A stretch of 64,000 bases of DNA. Origin: Enterobacter dykesii. Its GTDB lineage: Bacteria > Pseudomonadota > Gammaproteobacteria > Enterobacterales > Enterobacteriaceae. The stretch spans positions 2,418,001 to 2,482,000 of the forward strand of contig NZ_CP126604.1 in assembly GCF_008364625.2 (NCBI RefSeq), written 5' to 3'. Below, one piece after another: positions 45,351 to 55,500 of this stretch (its first letter is position 1; each line of letters begins with the position of its first letter). Under the pieces are notes generated by a model. The model saw only the letters and a program-made list of their open reading frames with translations. It ran no database searches and was not told the origin of the DNA. Made by a program: the position numbers and the translations under genes.

Positions 45351-46312
45351 TTATTTTTACCTTACGTCGGCTCCTTTTGCTGCTGGTGACGCTCTTTTTC
45401 CTGAACTTTGTCGGCTTCAGCCTGAGCTATTTCACGCCCCACGCCCCGCTCCAGGGGTCGTCGCTGTGGGATGCCTGGCTGTTCTGGTTTAACGGGCTGC
45501 TGCACTGGGATTTCGGCGTGTCCAGCATTAACGGCCAGCTGATTTCCGAGCAGTTGAAAGAGGTTTTCCCGGCCACGATGGAGCTGTGCATTCTGGCCTT
45601 CGGCTTTGCCCTGATGGTCGGTATCCCGGTGGGTATGCTGGCCGGGATCTATCGCAACAAATGGCAGGATAAGTTTATCAGCGCCCTCGCCCTGTTAGGC
45701 TTCTCCATCCCGGTATTCTGGCTGGCGCTGCTGCTGACGCTGTTCTTCTCGCTGACGATGGGCTGGCTGCCGGTTTCGGGTCGCTTTGACCTGCTCTATA
45801 CGGTTAAAACGGTGACGGGTTTTGCCATCATCGACGCGTGGCTGTCCGATTCGGTGTGGCGCCATGAGATGATCGTCAGCGCCGTGCGCCATATGGTATT
45901 GCCGGTGCTGACGCTGGCGGTTGCGCCAACAACCGAAGTGATCCGCCTGATGCGCCTGAGCACCATTGAGGTATTTGACCAGAACTACGTCAAAGCCGCC
46001 GCCACGCGCGGGTTGTCCCGCCTGACCATACTGCGCCGCAACGTCCTGCACAACGCGCTGCCGCCGGTTATTCCGCGTCTGGGGTTACAGTTTTCCACCA
46101 TGCTGACGCTGGCCATGATCACCGAGATGGTCTTTAGCTGGCCTGGCCTGGGACGATGGCTGATTAACGCCATCCGCCAGCAGGACTACGCCGCGATTTC
46201 TGCGGGCGTGATGGTGATTGGTTCGCTGGTGATTATTGTTAACGTGTTGTCCGATATTCTGGGTGCCATGGCTAACCCATTGAAGCATAAGGAATGGTAT
46301 GCCTTACGATAG
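45347..46312 (+). CDS. sapB: ABC transporter permease SapB
   Basis: A 321-residue inner-membrane permease of the DppB/OppB type, same length as E. coli SapB, with six predicted helices. The conserved cytoplasmic loop is [26 protein letters not shown]. It overlaps sapA by 4 bases and sapC by 14, typical of translational coupling. Confidence 0.96.
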   Translation: MIIFTLRRLLLLLVTLFFLNFVGFSLSYFTPHAPLQGSSLWDAWLFWFNGLLHWDFGVSSINGQLISEQLKEVFPATMELCILAFGFALMVGIPVGMLAGIYRNKWQDKFISALALLGFSIPVFWLALLLTLFFSLTMGWLPVSGRFDLLYTVKTVTGFAIIDAWLSDSVWRHEMIVSAVRHMVLPVLTLAVAPTTEVIRLMRLSTIEVFDQNYVKAAATRGLSRLTILRRNVLHNALPPVIPRLGLQFSTMLTLAMITEMVFSWPGLGRWLINAIRQQDYAAISAGVMVIGSLVIIVNVLSDILGAMANPLKHKEWYALR

Positions 46313-47189
46313 CGTATACAGTGAAAAGCGCACGCCTGGCGTGCTGCGTACCGTGTGGCGTAAATTCTATGGTGACACCACGGCGATGATCGGCCTTTAC
46401 GGCTGCGCCGGCCTGGTGTTGCTTTGCGTCTTTGGCTCGTGGTTTGCGCCGTACGGCATCGACCAGCAGTTCCTTGGCTATCAGCTGCTGCCGCCGTCCT
46501 GGTCGCGCTACGGTGAAGTCTCTTTCTTCCTGGGAACGGACGACCTCGGACGTGACGTGTTGAGCCGCCTGCTGAGCGGTGCAGCCCCGACGGTGGGCGG
46601 CGCATTTGTGGTAACGCTCGCGGCAACGATCTGCGGGCTGGCGCTCGGTATTTTTGCGGGATCCACCCATGGCCTGCGTTCGGCGGTCCTTAACCACATT
46701 CTGGATACGCTGCTGTCGATTCCATCCCTGCTGCTGGCGATCATCGTTGTTGCCTTTGCCGGTCCGCACCTGTCGCATGCCATGTTCGCCGTCTGGCTGG
46801 CTATCCTGCCCCGCATCGTGCGCTCGGTTTACAGCATGGTGCATGATGAATTGGAAAAAGAGTACGTCGTTGCCGCGCGTCTGGACGGCGCGACAACCTT
46901 TAACATTCTGTGGTTTGCCGTGCTGCCCAACATCGCCGCCGGGCTGGTCACCGAGATCACCCGCGCTCTGTCGATGGCGATCCTGGACATCGCGGCGCTC
47001 GGCTTTCTCGACCTCGGTGCACAACTGCCGTCGCCCGAATGGGGTGCGATGCTCGGCGACGCGCTGGAGTTGATCTACGTGGCACCGTGGACGGTCATGC
47101 TGCCGGGGGCGGCCATTATGGTGAGCGTGCTGCTTATCAACCTGCTGGGCGACGGTATTCGCCGTGCAATTAACGCGGGGGTGCAATAA
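46299..47189 (+). CDS. sapC: ABC transporter permease SapC
   Basis: A 296-residue permease of the DppC/OppC type, same length as E. coli SapC. An N-terminal cytoplasmic extension ([20 protein letters not shown]) precedes six helices; the ATPase-docking loop is [23 protein letters not shown]. It forms the membrane channel with SapB. Its stop shares a base with the sapD start. Confidence 0.96.
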   Translation: MPYDSVYSEKRTPGVLRTVWRKFYGDTTAMIGLYGCAGLVLLCVFGSWFAPYGIDQQFLGYQLLPPSWSRYGEVSFFLGTDDLGRDVLSRLLSGAAPTVGGAFVVTLAATICGLALGIFAGSTHGLRSAVLNHILDTLLSIPSLLLAIIVVAFAGPHLSHAMFAVWLAILPRIVRSVYSMVHDELEKEYVVAARLDGATTFNILWFAVLPNIAAGLVTEITRALSMAILDIAALGFLDLGAQLPSPEWGAMLGDALELIYVAPWTVMLPGAAIMVSVLLINLLGDGIRRAINAGVQ

Positions 47190-48181
47190 TGCCGCTTCTT
47201 GATATTCGCAACCTCACCATCGAATTCAAAACCGGTGAAGGCTGGGTTAAAGCCGTCGATCGCATCAGCATCACCCTTGCGGAGGGTGAAATACGCGGGC
47301 TGGTGGGGGAATCCGGCTCGGGAAAAAGCCTGATTGCCAAAGCTATCTGCGGCGTGGCGAAAGACAACTGGCGCGTGACGGCAGACCGTATGCGTTTTGA
47401 CGATATCGATCTGCTGCGCCTTTCCCCCCGCGAGCGGCGTAAGCTGGTCGGGCATAACGTCTCAATGATTTTCCAGGAGCCGCAGTCCTGTCTCGACCCG
47501 TCCGAACGCGTGGGTAAACAGCTCATGCAGAACATCCCCGGCTGGACCTACAAAGGCCGCTGGTGGCAACGCGTTGGCTGGCGCAAGCGTCGTGCCATCG
47601 AGCTTTTACACCGCGTCGGGATCAAAGATCACAAAGATGCGATGCGCAGCTTCCCCTATGAGCTGACCGACGGCGAATGTCAGAAAGTGATGATTGCCAT
47701 CGCGCTGGCAAATCAGCCGCGTTTGCTGATTGCGGATGAACCGACGAACGCGATGGAACCCACCACGCAGGCGCAAATCTTCCGCCTGCTGTCGCGTCTC
47801 AACCAGAATAACAACACCACCATTTTGCTGATCAGCCATGACCTGCAAATGCTCAGCAAATGGGCGGATAAAATTGACGTCATGTACTGCGGGCAAACGG
47901 TCGAAACCGCGCCGAGTGAAGACCTGATCACCGCGCCGCACCACCCGTATACGCAGGCGCTAATCCGCGCTATTCCGGATTTTGGCAGCGCGATGCCGCA
48001 TAAAAGCCGCCTGAATACCCTGCCGGGGGCGATTCCGCTGCTGGAATCCCTGCCGATAGGCTGTCGTCTGGGGCCGCGGTGCCCCTACGCTCAGCGTAAA
48101 TGTATCGAGACGCCACGCCTGACCGGGGCCAAAAATCATCTATACGCCTGTCATTTCCCGCTGAACATGGAGAGAGAGTGA
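47189..48181 (+). CDS. sapD: ABC transporter ATPase SapD
   Basis: A 330-residue ATPase of the OppD type, same length as E. coli SapD. Walker A is GESGSGKSL (about 38-46) and Walker [13 protein letters not shown]. The signature motif is unusual, LTDGECQKV instead of LSGGQ. The C-terminal oligopeptide-transporter extension carries four cysteines ([21 protein letters not shown]), which bind an iron-sulfur cluster in OppD relatives. SapD is also reported to support Trk potassium transport through ATP binding. Confidence 0.96.
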   Translation: MPLLDIRNLTIEFKTGEGWVKAVDRISITLAEGEIRGLVGESGSGKSLIAKAICGVAKDNWRVTADRMRFDDIDLLRLSPRERRKLVGHNVSMIFQEPQSCLDPSERVGKQLMQNIPGWTYKGRWWQRVGWRKRRAIELLHRVGIKDHKDAMRSFPYELTDGECQKVMIAIALANQPRLLIADEPTNAMEPTTQAQIFRLLSRLNQNNNTTILLISHDLQMLSKWADKIDVMYCGQTVETAPSEDLITAPHHPYTQALIRAIPDFGSAMPHKSRLNTLPGAIPLLESLPIGCRLGPRCPYAQRKCIETPRLTGAKNHLYACHFPLNMERE

Positions 48182-48182
48182 A

Positions 48183-48989
48183 ATGGTCGAAACCTTACTG
48201 GAAGTCCGCAACCTGAGTAAGACCTTTCGCTACCGCACGGGGCTGTTTCATCGTCAAACTGTCGACGCGGTGAAGCCGCTGAGCTTTACGCTGCGTGAAA
48301 AACAGACTCTGGCGATCATCGGCGAGAACGGTTCCGGGAAATCCACCCTGGCGAAAATGCTCGCCGGCATGGTTGAACCGACTGCAGGCGAAGTGTTGAT
48401 TGACGATCATCCTCTGACGTTCGGCGATTACTCTTTCCGCAGCCAGCGCATCCGCATGATCTTCCAGGATCCGTCTACCTCGCTTAACCCGCGCCAGCGC
48501 ATTTCGCAGATCCTCGATTTTCCGCTGCGTCTGAACACAGACCTGGAGCCGGAGGCGCGCCGTAAGCGCGTATTTGAAACCCTGCGTATGGTTGGGCTGT
48601 TACCGGATCACGAAAGCTACTACCCGCATATGCTGGCCCCCGGCCAGAAACAGCGCCTGGGACTGGCGCGCGCGTTGATTTTGCGGCCAAAAGTGATCAT
48701 TGCGGATGAAGCGCTTGCCTCGCTGGATATGTCGATGCGCTCGCAGCTGATTAACCTGATGCTGGAATTGCAGGAAAAACAGGGGATCTCGTATATCTAC
48801 GTCACCCAACATCTGGGAATGATGAAGCACATCAGCGATCAGGTGATGGTCATGCACCAGGGCGAAGTTGTCGAGCGCGGCAGTACGGCGGATGTGATGG
48901 CCTCCCCGCTGCATGAGCTGACAAAACGGCTGATTGCCGGTCATTTCGGTGAAGCATTGACCGCCGATGCGTGGAGAAAGGACCGCTAA
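48183..48989 (+). CDS. sapF: ABC transporter ATPase SapF
   Basis: A 268-residue ATPase of the OppF type, same length as E. coli SapF. Walker A is GENGSGKST, the signature region LAPGQKQRLGLARAL, Walker B VIIADEALASLD, and switch H in YVTQHLGMMKH. The C-terminal extension of SapD is absent, as usual. It ends the operon; a strong terminator follows 35 bases later. Confidence 0.96.
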   Translation: MVETLLEVRNLSKTFRYRTGLFHRQTVDAVKPLSFTLREKQTLAIIGENGSGKSTLAKMLAGMVEPTAGEVLIDDHPLTFGDYSFRSQRIRMIFQDPSTSLNPRQRISQILDFPLRLNTDLEPEARRKRVFETLRMVGLLPDHESYYPHMLAPGQKQRLGLARALILRPKVIIADEALASLDMSMRSQLINLMLELQEKQGISYIYVTQHLGMMKHISDQVMVMHQGEVVERGSTADVMASPLHELTKRLIAGHFGEALTADAWRKDR

Positions 48990-49023
48990 GCGCGACGCTC
49001 AACACAAATCACCCCACTAAAAT

Positions 49024-49062
49024 AAGGATTAAATAGCCTGCGTGCGCTATTTAATCCTTTAA
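49024..49062 (+). terminator. Rho-independent terminator of sapABCDF
   Basis: AAGGATTAAATAGC / GCTATTTAATCCTT (49024-49037 and 49045-49058) forms a 14-bp stem, with T residues after it. It also marks the left edge of the insertion relative to E. coli. Confidence 0.92.
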
Positions 49063-49150
49063 TTTTTCGTCTCCATCCCTGCTCCATATTTTAAGCAATA
49101 TCAATCAACAGTTCTTCTCCAGAATATCCGGACATTACGGAGGAGAAGAA

Positions 49151-50092
49151 ATGAACACCGCCACTTACGTTCTAAAATACACAGAGTATCTCATTAGAAA
49201 ATGCCGTTCATTTTTAATGACGGACCTGCACTTTCATACCGTGAGGCTTAAGAGAACATCCGGTAAAACCCCTGACATTAACTCGCCCACGACGTTGAGT
49301 GAAAAAATATGTCATCGCCTGATCTATGACCATAATAACTTCTACACAATGCTTGCCGATAAACTCGCCGTTCGGGCATACGTTTCCTCCAGAACAACGC
49401 GCGTGAAAACGGTGCCATTAATTGGCGTTTATACCCGGCCGTCGCAGATTGATTTTTCAGTTCTTCCTGATAAATTCGTCCTTAAGTGCAACCATGACAG
49501 CGGCAGCACAATAATATGTACAAACAAAGCGCAATTTAATGAAAAAGAAGCGTGTAAAAAGCTGAGCCTCGCGTTAAAGAAAAATCTTTACTACACGACG
49601 CGCGAATGGCAGTACAAAAACATTACGCCGAGTATACTTTGCGAGCCGTTCGTCGATCTCTTCGATGATGTTGACAGAAATACAACGCCCGAAATGCTGA
49701 GGATCCATTGCTTTCACGGCGTAGCACACTATGTTGAAGCGGATTTTACGGATGATAACGGCAAAGGGTTTATCAACGTTTATGACAGGCACTGGAACTT
49801 ACAACCCTTCCGGATGGAATATCCGAATACTTCAGCAACGCCTGGCGAACCGCTCTTGTTCCGTCAGGCACTATTGGCCTCCCAGGAGCTGGCGCATGGA
49901 ATTGACTACTGCCGCGTTGACCTTATGCTAAAAAAAGATGAAATCTATTTCAGCGAAATAACCTTAAGCCCAAGACGCGGTAAACTGACGATTACCCCGC
50001 AGGAATGGGATGCTAAGTTAGGAAAAATATGGCATTTATCGCCGGCAGGCAGATTTGACCTGCCGCTTAAGCTCACGAGTCGGGCCAGGTGA
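49151..50092 (+). CDS. TupA-like ATP-grasp protein
   Basis: A 313-residue protein of the TupA-like ATP-grasp family, usually found in capsule, O-antigen or teichuronopeptide clusters. Family marks are LSEKICHRLIYDHNNFYTMLADKLAVR, the ATP-binding strand KFVLKCNHDSGSTIIC, EPFVDLFDDVD, FINVYDRHWNLQPF, and the metal-binding CRVDLMLKKDEIYFSEITLSP. ATP-grasp members join an acid to an amine or hydroxyl, so ligation of an amino acid or similar group to a surface glycan is plausible. No glycan cluster surrounds it. GGAGGAG lies 5 bases before the ATG. The 3' end overlaps the convergent kinase gene by 20 bases. Confidence 0.8.
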   Translation: MNTATYVLKYTEYLIRKCRSFLMTDLHFHTVRLKRTSGKTPDINSPTTLSEKICHRLIYDHNNFYTMLADKLAVRAYVSSRTTRVKTVPLIGVYTRPSQIDFSVLPDKFVLKCNHDSGSTIICTNKAQFNEKEACKKLSLALKKNLYYTTREWQYKNITPSILCEPFVDLFDDVDRNTTPEMLRIHCFHGVAHYVEADFTDDNGKGFINVYDRHWNLQPFRMEYPNTSATPGEPLLFRQALLASQELAHGIDYCRVDLMLKKDEIYFSEITLSPRRGKLTITPQEWDAKLGKIWHLSPAGRFDLPLKLTSRAR

Positions 50093-51137
50093 GCTTAAAT
50101 ATCGAGTGGTTTTGCGTCGATAAGGTATAGGTAACATCGCCACCATGAGCCAGCATGATGGCTTTTACCACCGACAAGCCCAAACCACAGCCTTCCGGGT
50201 TCACATGTCTGGCGCCATTATCGCGCTGAAAGGGCTGAAACAGGAAATCATGAAACTCTCTGGGGATGCCCGGTCCCCCGTCCTGAATAAGGATATAATT
50301 GCCTTTATCAGAAACGCCATTTTTCACGATGAGCATCCGCGAGGTTGAATAGTGTAAGGCATTATCAAATAAAACGGTCAGGCACTGATTGATGCGTAAT
50401 GGATCGAATACGCATTGCTGCTCCCTCAGGTCTGCATTGACGGTAAACGCCTTACGGCTGAACTCGGGCATGAACGTATCGAGTGCGTTCTGTATTGTCC
50501 CTTTGAGATCCGTTCGGGACGGATATAACGTATATCCCGCCCCGCCGTCCGAGCTGATAACCCGCAGATCTTCAATCAGACGGGTTAACCCTTCCGTCTG
50601 TTTGAGAAGATTATTAAACAGCACCGGGTCCGGGATGAAAACGCCGTCAACCAACCCCTGAAGCCGTCCGCGTAGAATCGTGACCGGGGTTCTCAGCTCA
50701 TGCGCAATAGCGGCATTCCAGGATTTCCTCTGAATATCCAGCGTCTGTAATTTTTCCGCCATTTCATTGAAATCCGTCACCAGGTGATTGATTTCACCCA
50801 GCCGGGAACTGGTGCAGAATGCCCGGGCGTCCAGATCGCCCTGAGAAATCTTTTTCAGGCTGGACGCTACCGCGTTTAGCGGGGTGAGTATTCGCGATGA
50901 AAGTTTGACCGTGAAAAAGAGAGCGATAATCAGACTGATCGTTGTCGCGGTCCCAATCCATACCCAGTCCCACATCGTCATCTGCTCGTCATCGCCCGCA
51001 GCAGCGCCGCCCGGGAGATGATCCAGAATAAAGGAGTAAAAAAACCAGGAGCCGAGTATGGCGATGGCAATGATCGTAAACGTCAGCAACAGCATATACG
51101 TTAAGATTTGACGACTCAGGACAGACTCTTTGTTCAT
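50073..51137 (-). CDS. AdeS-like sensor histidine kinase
   Basis: A 354-residue membrane kinase. TM1 is at about 12-37, a short periplasmic loop at 38-56, and TM2 at about 57-77; then HAMP, the phospho-acceptor H146 in WNAAIAHELRTP, N-box DNALHYS, G1 DGGPGIP and G2 EGCGLGLSV. The stretch around H146 (AIAHELRTP, ILRGRLQGLVDGVF) closely resembles Acinetobacter AdeS, the kinase of the AdeABC pump. The very short periplasmic loop suggests sensing within the membrane. Its ATG overlaps the regulator stop by 4 bases. AdeS-like is inferred from recalled sequence; BaeS is the next relative. Confidence 0.88.
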   Translation of the reverse strand: MNKESVLSRQILTYMLLLTFTIIAIAILGSWFFYSFILDHLPGGAAAGDDEQMTMWDWVWIGTATTISLIIALFFTVKLSSRILTPLNAVASSLKKISQGDLDARAFCTSSRLGEINHLVTDFNEMAEKLQTLDIQRKSWNAAIAHELRTPVTILRGRLQGLVDGVFIPDPVLFNNLLKQTEGLTRLIEDLRVISSDGGAGYTLYPSRTDLKGTIQNALDTFMPEFSRKAFTVNADLREQQCVFDPLRINQCLTVLFDNALHYSTSRMLIVKNGVSDKGNYILIQDGGPGIPREFHDFLFQPFQRDNGARHVNPEGCGLGLSVVKAIMLAHGGDVTYTLSTQNHSIFKLTWPDS

Positions 51138-51838
51138 TTCTTTTCCCCAAGCCGGTAACCCATGCCTCTGATGCTCTCGGGAACACCGTAAAGGCCTGCA
51201 AGCTCCAGTTTTTTACGCAACTTGCTCATATGGCTGTCGACCGTTCTGTCGAGCGTATCCCCTTCCGGCAGACACGCGTTGAGTAGCTCTTCGCGGGAGC
51301 AGACCTTTCGCGGGTATCTCACCAGGTACGTGAGCAATTTAAATTCGGTCGTCGTTAATACCGGGGAGACAACCTCTGCTCCCACGGTGACTTCCACGTA
51401 GAAGTCATCCGGATAGACCGTAATAAACGGCGTTCTGAGCGGCTGGGAACCTGCCTGCTGAAGCGCGGGTTTTGTCCTGCGCAGCACCGCCTCAACCCGG
51501 GCGACAACTTCAGAAGGGTTGAAGGGTTTGATCACGTAATCATCCGCGCCCAGCCTCAGCCCCATGAGCTTATCGACATCCTGATCGAGAGCGGAAACCA
51601 TGATGACGGGGACAACGCTTTCCTGACGAAGCGTCGTAAGTACGCTCCAGCCGTCACATACGGGCAGGTGAATGTCCAGCAATATGAGATCCGGTTTATG
51701 GAGACGATTGAGCGCTATGGCCTGTTCGCCCTGTCTGGCTCGGAGCGTTTTCATTCCCGAACGCTCTAAGTAGCTCATCAGTATATCGGCGATTTCGTCT
51801 TCATCTTCAACAACAAGGATCAGCGTATTTTTGTTCAT
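51134..51838 (-). CDS. AdeR-like OmpR-family response regulator
   Basis: A 234-residue response regulator: receiver domain (1-120) with acidic pocket E11-D12 and phospho-acceptor D55 (LILLDIHLP), K near 105 in VIKPF, then an OmpR/PhoB winged helix (about 135-230, TEFKLLTYLVRYPRKVCSREEL, TVDSHMSKLRKKLE). Together with the kinase it forms an operon. The closest relatives I can name are AdeR and BaeR. Tandem repeats upstream of its own gene and of the RND gene are the likely binding sites. Confidence 0.9.
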   Translation of the reverse strand: MNKNTLILVVEDEDEIADILMSYLERSGMKTLRARQGEQAIALNRLHKPDLILLDIHLPVCDGWSVLTTLRQESVVPVIMVSALDQDVDKLMGLRLGADDYVIKPFNPSEVVARVEAVLRRTKPALQQAGSQPLRTPFITVYPDDFYVEVTVGAEVVSPVLTTTEFKLLTYLVRYPRKVCSREELLNACLPEGDTLDRTVDSHMSKLRKKLELAGLYGVPESIRGMGYRLGEKK

Positions 51839-51965
51839 ATTATCTCCGCGGGTGAAATCCCTTTAAGCACGCTATCAGATATCTTTAGCACAATAAGACA
51901 CAGCCTCCGGGAAAAAGTGCCGTAGTCACGAAAATTTCCCCGCTGATTTAAATTCCCGGTTATTT

Positions 51966-51983
51966 CTCCACACAGCCTACACA
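51966..51983. promoter_or_regulatory. Tandem direct repeat, likely response-regulator box 1
   Basis: CTCCACACAGCCTACACA: heptamer CTCCACA, 4 bases, then CTACACA, with start-to-start spacing of 11 bases (one helical turn). It lies in the gap between the regulator gene and the small membrane protein gene. It matches box 2 (52504-52521) in 14 of 18 bases and also shares TT before and CCG after. On the other strand the core reads TGTGGAG. Confidence 0.7.
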
Positions 51984-52085
51984 TTCCGTCAATAAAGACT
52001 CGACAATGCGCGTTCAAAATCGCTATTGGGGCATAACCCGTTGTGCATTGCGCGCTGCAAATTACCACTGTTTCTTAAAGATTTT

Positions 52086-52496
52086 ATGAAGTTGGCTGAA
52101 ATAATGAACATGGAACTTTCTAAATATTTCTCTCCTAAAAAGCTGGGCATATATTCCCTGTTCCTGCTGCTGTCGTGGGGATTACTTTATACCTGGCTGG
52201 TACTGGTACACAAAATGGATGAAAAAGTCGCCTCGACGCTGCTCTCTTCACCCATTATTTATGGCTGCATCGCATTGTCGGTGGTCTCTCTGATCATCCA
52301 AAATAAAGCCGGCGCGTTGACTGAACTGCTTGTCATCGCCTTCTGGCTAATAGTTATTTTTGTTTATCTCATTATTACGTTCACCGTGCTGTTAAACACA
52401 ATGCCCGATATTGAGGATCTGCTCTTTTACTACGAGTGTTATTTGGTCATTTTTTTTGGCGGAGCGCCGCTGTACCTGATTATGAGAATGATTTGA
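52086..52496 (+). CDS. 136-residue four-helix membrane protein of unknown function
   Basis: A hydrophobic protein with four predicted transmembrane helices (about 19-42, 53-72, 78-103 and 113-135 of the chosen frame) and almost no soluble part. I do not recognise a family. The start is uncertain: ATG 52086 has a weak AAAGA upstream, and ATGs at 52104 and 52110 would also leave all helices intact. It lies between the divergent AdeRS-like operon and the RND gene, with a regulator box on each side, which suggests it belongs to the same regulon and perhaps assists the pump. Confidence 0.65.
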   Translation: MKLAEIMNMELSKYFSPKKLGIYSLFLLLSWGLLYTWLVLVHKMDEKVASTLLSSPIIYGCIALSVVSLIIQNKAGALTELLVIAFWLIVIFVYLIITFTVLLNTMPDIEDLLFYYECYLVIFFGGAPLYLIMRMI

Positions 52497-52503
52497 GCCC
52501 TTG

Positions 52504-52521
52504 CTCCACACGTTCTCCACA
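52504..52521. promoter_or_regulatory. Tandem direct repeat, likely response-regulator box 2
   Basis: CTCCACACGTTCTCCACA: two perfect CTCCACA heptamers, again 11 bases start to start. It lies 71 bases before the RND start codon, in the short gap after the small membrane protein gene. A repeat of a TGTGGAG core with this spacing is, as I recall, what AdeR binds in Acinetobacter. Confidence 0.75.
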
Positions 52522-52591
52522 AACCGCCCATTTCCGCTAAACAGGTGCGCGGTAGACTTTCTACCTCACTCTTTTGCACAAAAATAACCCA

Positions 52592-55500
52592 ATGCCTCAT
52601 TTTTTTATTGAACGCCCCGTTTTTGCCTGGGTAGTGGCGCTGTTTATCGTCCTGACGGGTCTCCTGTCTATTCCCCGTTTACCGGTTGCGCAGTATCCGG
52701 CGGTGGCACCGCCGGGAATCATTATTTCCGTCAGTTACCCGGGGGCCAGCCCCGATATCATGAATACGTCGGTGGTGTCGTTAATAGAGCGCGAAATCTC
52801 TGGCGTCGATAACTTGCTCTATTTCGAATCCTCCAGTGACACAACCGGTTCGGCATCGATTACCGTCACGTTTAAACCGGGTACGGACATCAAGCTGGCG
52901 CAGATGGATCTGCAGAATCAGATTAAGATCGTCGAGCCTCGTCTACCTCAGGCGGTAAGGCAAAACGGCATTAACGTCGAGGCCGCTAATTCTGGATTTT
53001 TAATGATGGTGGGGCTGAAGTCCGCGACGGGTCAATTTGAGGAAGCCGATTTAAGCGACTATTTTGCCAGAAACGTCAGTGACGAGCTTCGTCGCGTGCC
53101 CGGCGTAGGGAAAGTTCAGCTGTTTGGCGGCGAAAAAGCGCTGCGCATCTGGTTGGATCCCATGAAGCTCCACGGCTACGGGCTTTCGGTAAGCGATGTT
53201 CTTACCGCCGTTGACCAGCAAAATGCCCGTGTTTCGCCCGGTAAAACGGGAGATGAGCCAGCGTCTGCAGGACAAGGGGTAACGTATCCCATCACCGTGA
53301 AGGGACAGCTCTCCTCGGTAGAGGCGTTCAGCAATATCACCCTGAAATCTGACGCATCCGGCGCCCGCCTGAAATTGTCCGACATTGCGCGGGTTGAATC
53401 TGGCCTGCAAAGCTACGCCTTTGGTATCCGTGAAAATGGCGTGCCCGCAACGGCGGCGGCAATCCAGCTCTCGCCTGGCGCCAATGCGATGAGTACGGCT
53501 TCCGGCGTACGGGCGCGCATCGACGAGCTTTCCCGGGTGTTACCTGAAGGAATGGCGTTTACGGTTCCCTTCGATACCGCGCCGTTTGTGAAACTTTCTA
53601 TCATGAAGGTTGTTCAGACATTTGTAGAAGCGATGGTTCTGGTCTTCCTGGTTATGCTGCTGTTTCTGCACAAGATACGCTGCACGCTTATCCCGGCGAT
53701 TGTTGCTCCCGTCGCACTGCTTGGCACCTTCACGGTGATGTTACTGAGCGGCTACTCCATCAATATTCTGACGATGTTCGGCATGGTGCTGGCGATAGGG
53801 ATTATCGTTGATGATGCCATCGTGGTCGTTGAAAACGTTGAACGGCTGATGGAGGAAAAATGCCTCTCCCCGCGTGACGCCACGCGGCAAGCCATGCAGG
53901 AAATCACCCCGGCGATTATAGGCATCACGCTGGTGCTTACCGCCGTCTTTATCCCCATGGGGTTTGCGGAAGGATCCGTCGGGATTATCTACCGACAATT
54001 TTGTATTTCCATGGCGGTTTCCATACTGCTGTCCGCGTTTCTTGCCCTGACGCTGACGCCGGCCCTGTGCGCAACGTTACTCAAGCCGCATAAGGCAGAA
54101 AAGAGCGGAGGCGGAAGGTTCGCAGTCGGGTTTAACGCGCGCTTCCGTTCGCTCACCGCCTGTTATGAAGCCGGGCTGGGTGCCGTTCTGAAGCGAACCG
54201 GGCGTATGCTGCTCCTGTACGCTGCGCTTTGTGCTGCGCTGTTTCTGGGATTGTCTTCGTTACCGTCGTCTTTTCTGCCGGACGAAGATCAGGGCTACTT
54301 TATGTCCTCCATCCAGCTGCCTTCTGATGCCACGATGCAGCGTACCCTCAACGTGGTTAAAAAATTTGAAGAGGAAAGTGCGGCCCGGCCGGATATTGAA
54401 AGCAACATTATGATCCTGGGGTTTGGATTTTCAGGTTCAGGACCAAATTCGGCTATGGCCTTCACTACGCTGAAAGACTGGAAAGATCGGCAGGGCTCGA
54501 CGGCCCAGAACGAAGCCGACCATATACAGGCCAGCATGGCGAACGTCTCTGATGCCGTCACGATGAGCCTGCTCCCGCCAGCCATTTCGGATATGGGCAC
54601 CTCGTCGGGCTTCACCTGGTACGTGCAGGACAGAGCGGGACAGGGCTACGAGGCGTTAAAGCGCGCTGCCGACGCGCTGGTCCTGCAGGCCAACCAGCGC
54701 CCTGAACTGAGTGACGTGTATATAGACGGGCTTCCGGAAGGAACAAGCCTTGCGCTCCAGGTGGACAGAGAAAAGGCGGAAGCGATGGGCGTCTCATTTG
54801 ATGAAATCAACCAGACGCTCTCCGTCACCCTGGGCTCAAATTACGTCAATGACTATACGAATAACGGCCGCGTTCAGCAGGTGATTATTCAGGCCGATGC
54901 GCCATACCGAATGCAGCCTGAGCAGATACTGGCATTATCAGTGAAAAACCGGATGGGACAGATGGTGCCGGTATCAACGTTTGCCACGCTTTCCTGGAAC
55001 GTTGCGCCGCAGCAGCTGACGCGTTATCAGGGATATTCGGCTATTCGCATTACCGGAAATGCGGCGCCGGGAGCATCCAGCGGCACCGCAATGAAGGTTA
55101 TGGAGAGTTTGTCCAGAGATTTACCTCAGGGCATGGCTGGCGAGTGGGCCGGGAGTTCATTGCAGGAGAGAAAATCGGAATCTCAGCTTCCGGGCCTTAT
55201 CGTCCTGTCGATACTGGTCGTGTTTATGGTGCTGGCCGCCCTGTATGAGAGCTGGTCTATTCCATTTGCGGTCATGCTGGTCGTTCCGCTGGGTCTTATC
55301 GGCGCGGTGATCGCGGTGTCCGCCGCCGGCATGACGAATGACGTTTTCTTCAAGGTTGGCCTGATTACGCTTATCGGCCTATCGGCCAAGAACGCCATTC
55401 TGATTGTTGAATTTGCGAGGCAGCTCCATCGCCAGGGGCAGCCCCTGCTGGCGGCAACCGTTCATGCCGCCGGCCAGCGCCTGCGCCCCATTCTGATGAC

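Noticed and set aside
46272..47186. 304-codon open frame on the minus strand
   Set aside because: It is antisense to sapC/sapB, rich in H, Q and R from the reverse of GC-rich coding DNA, and sapC has full family support.
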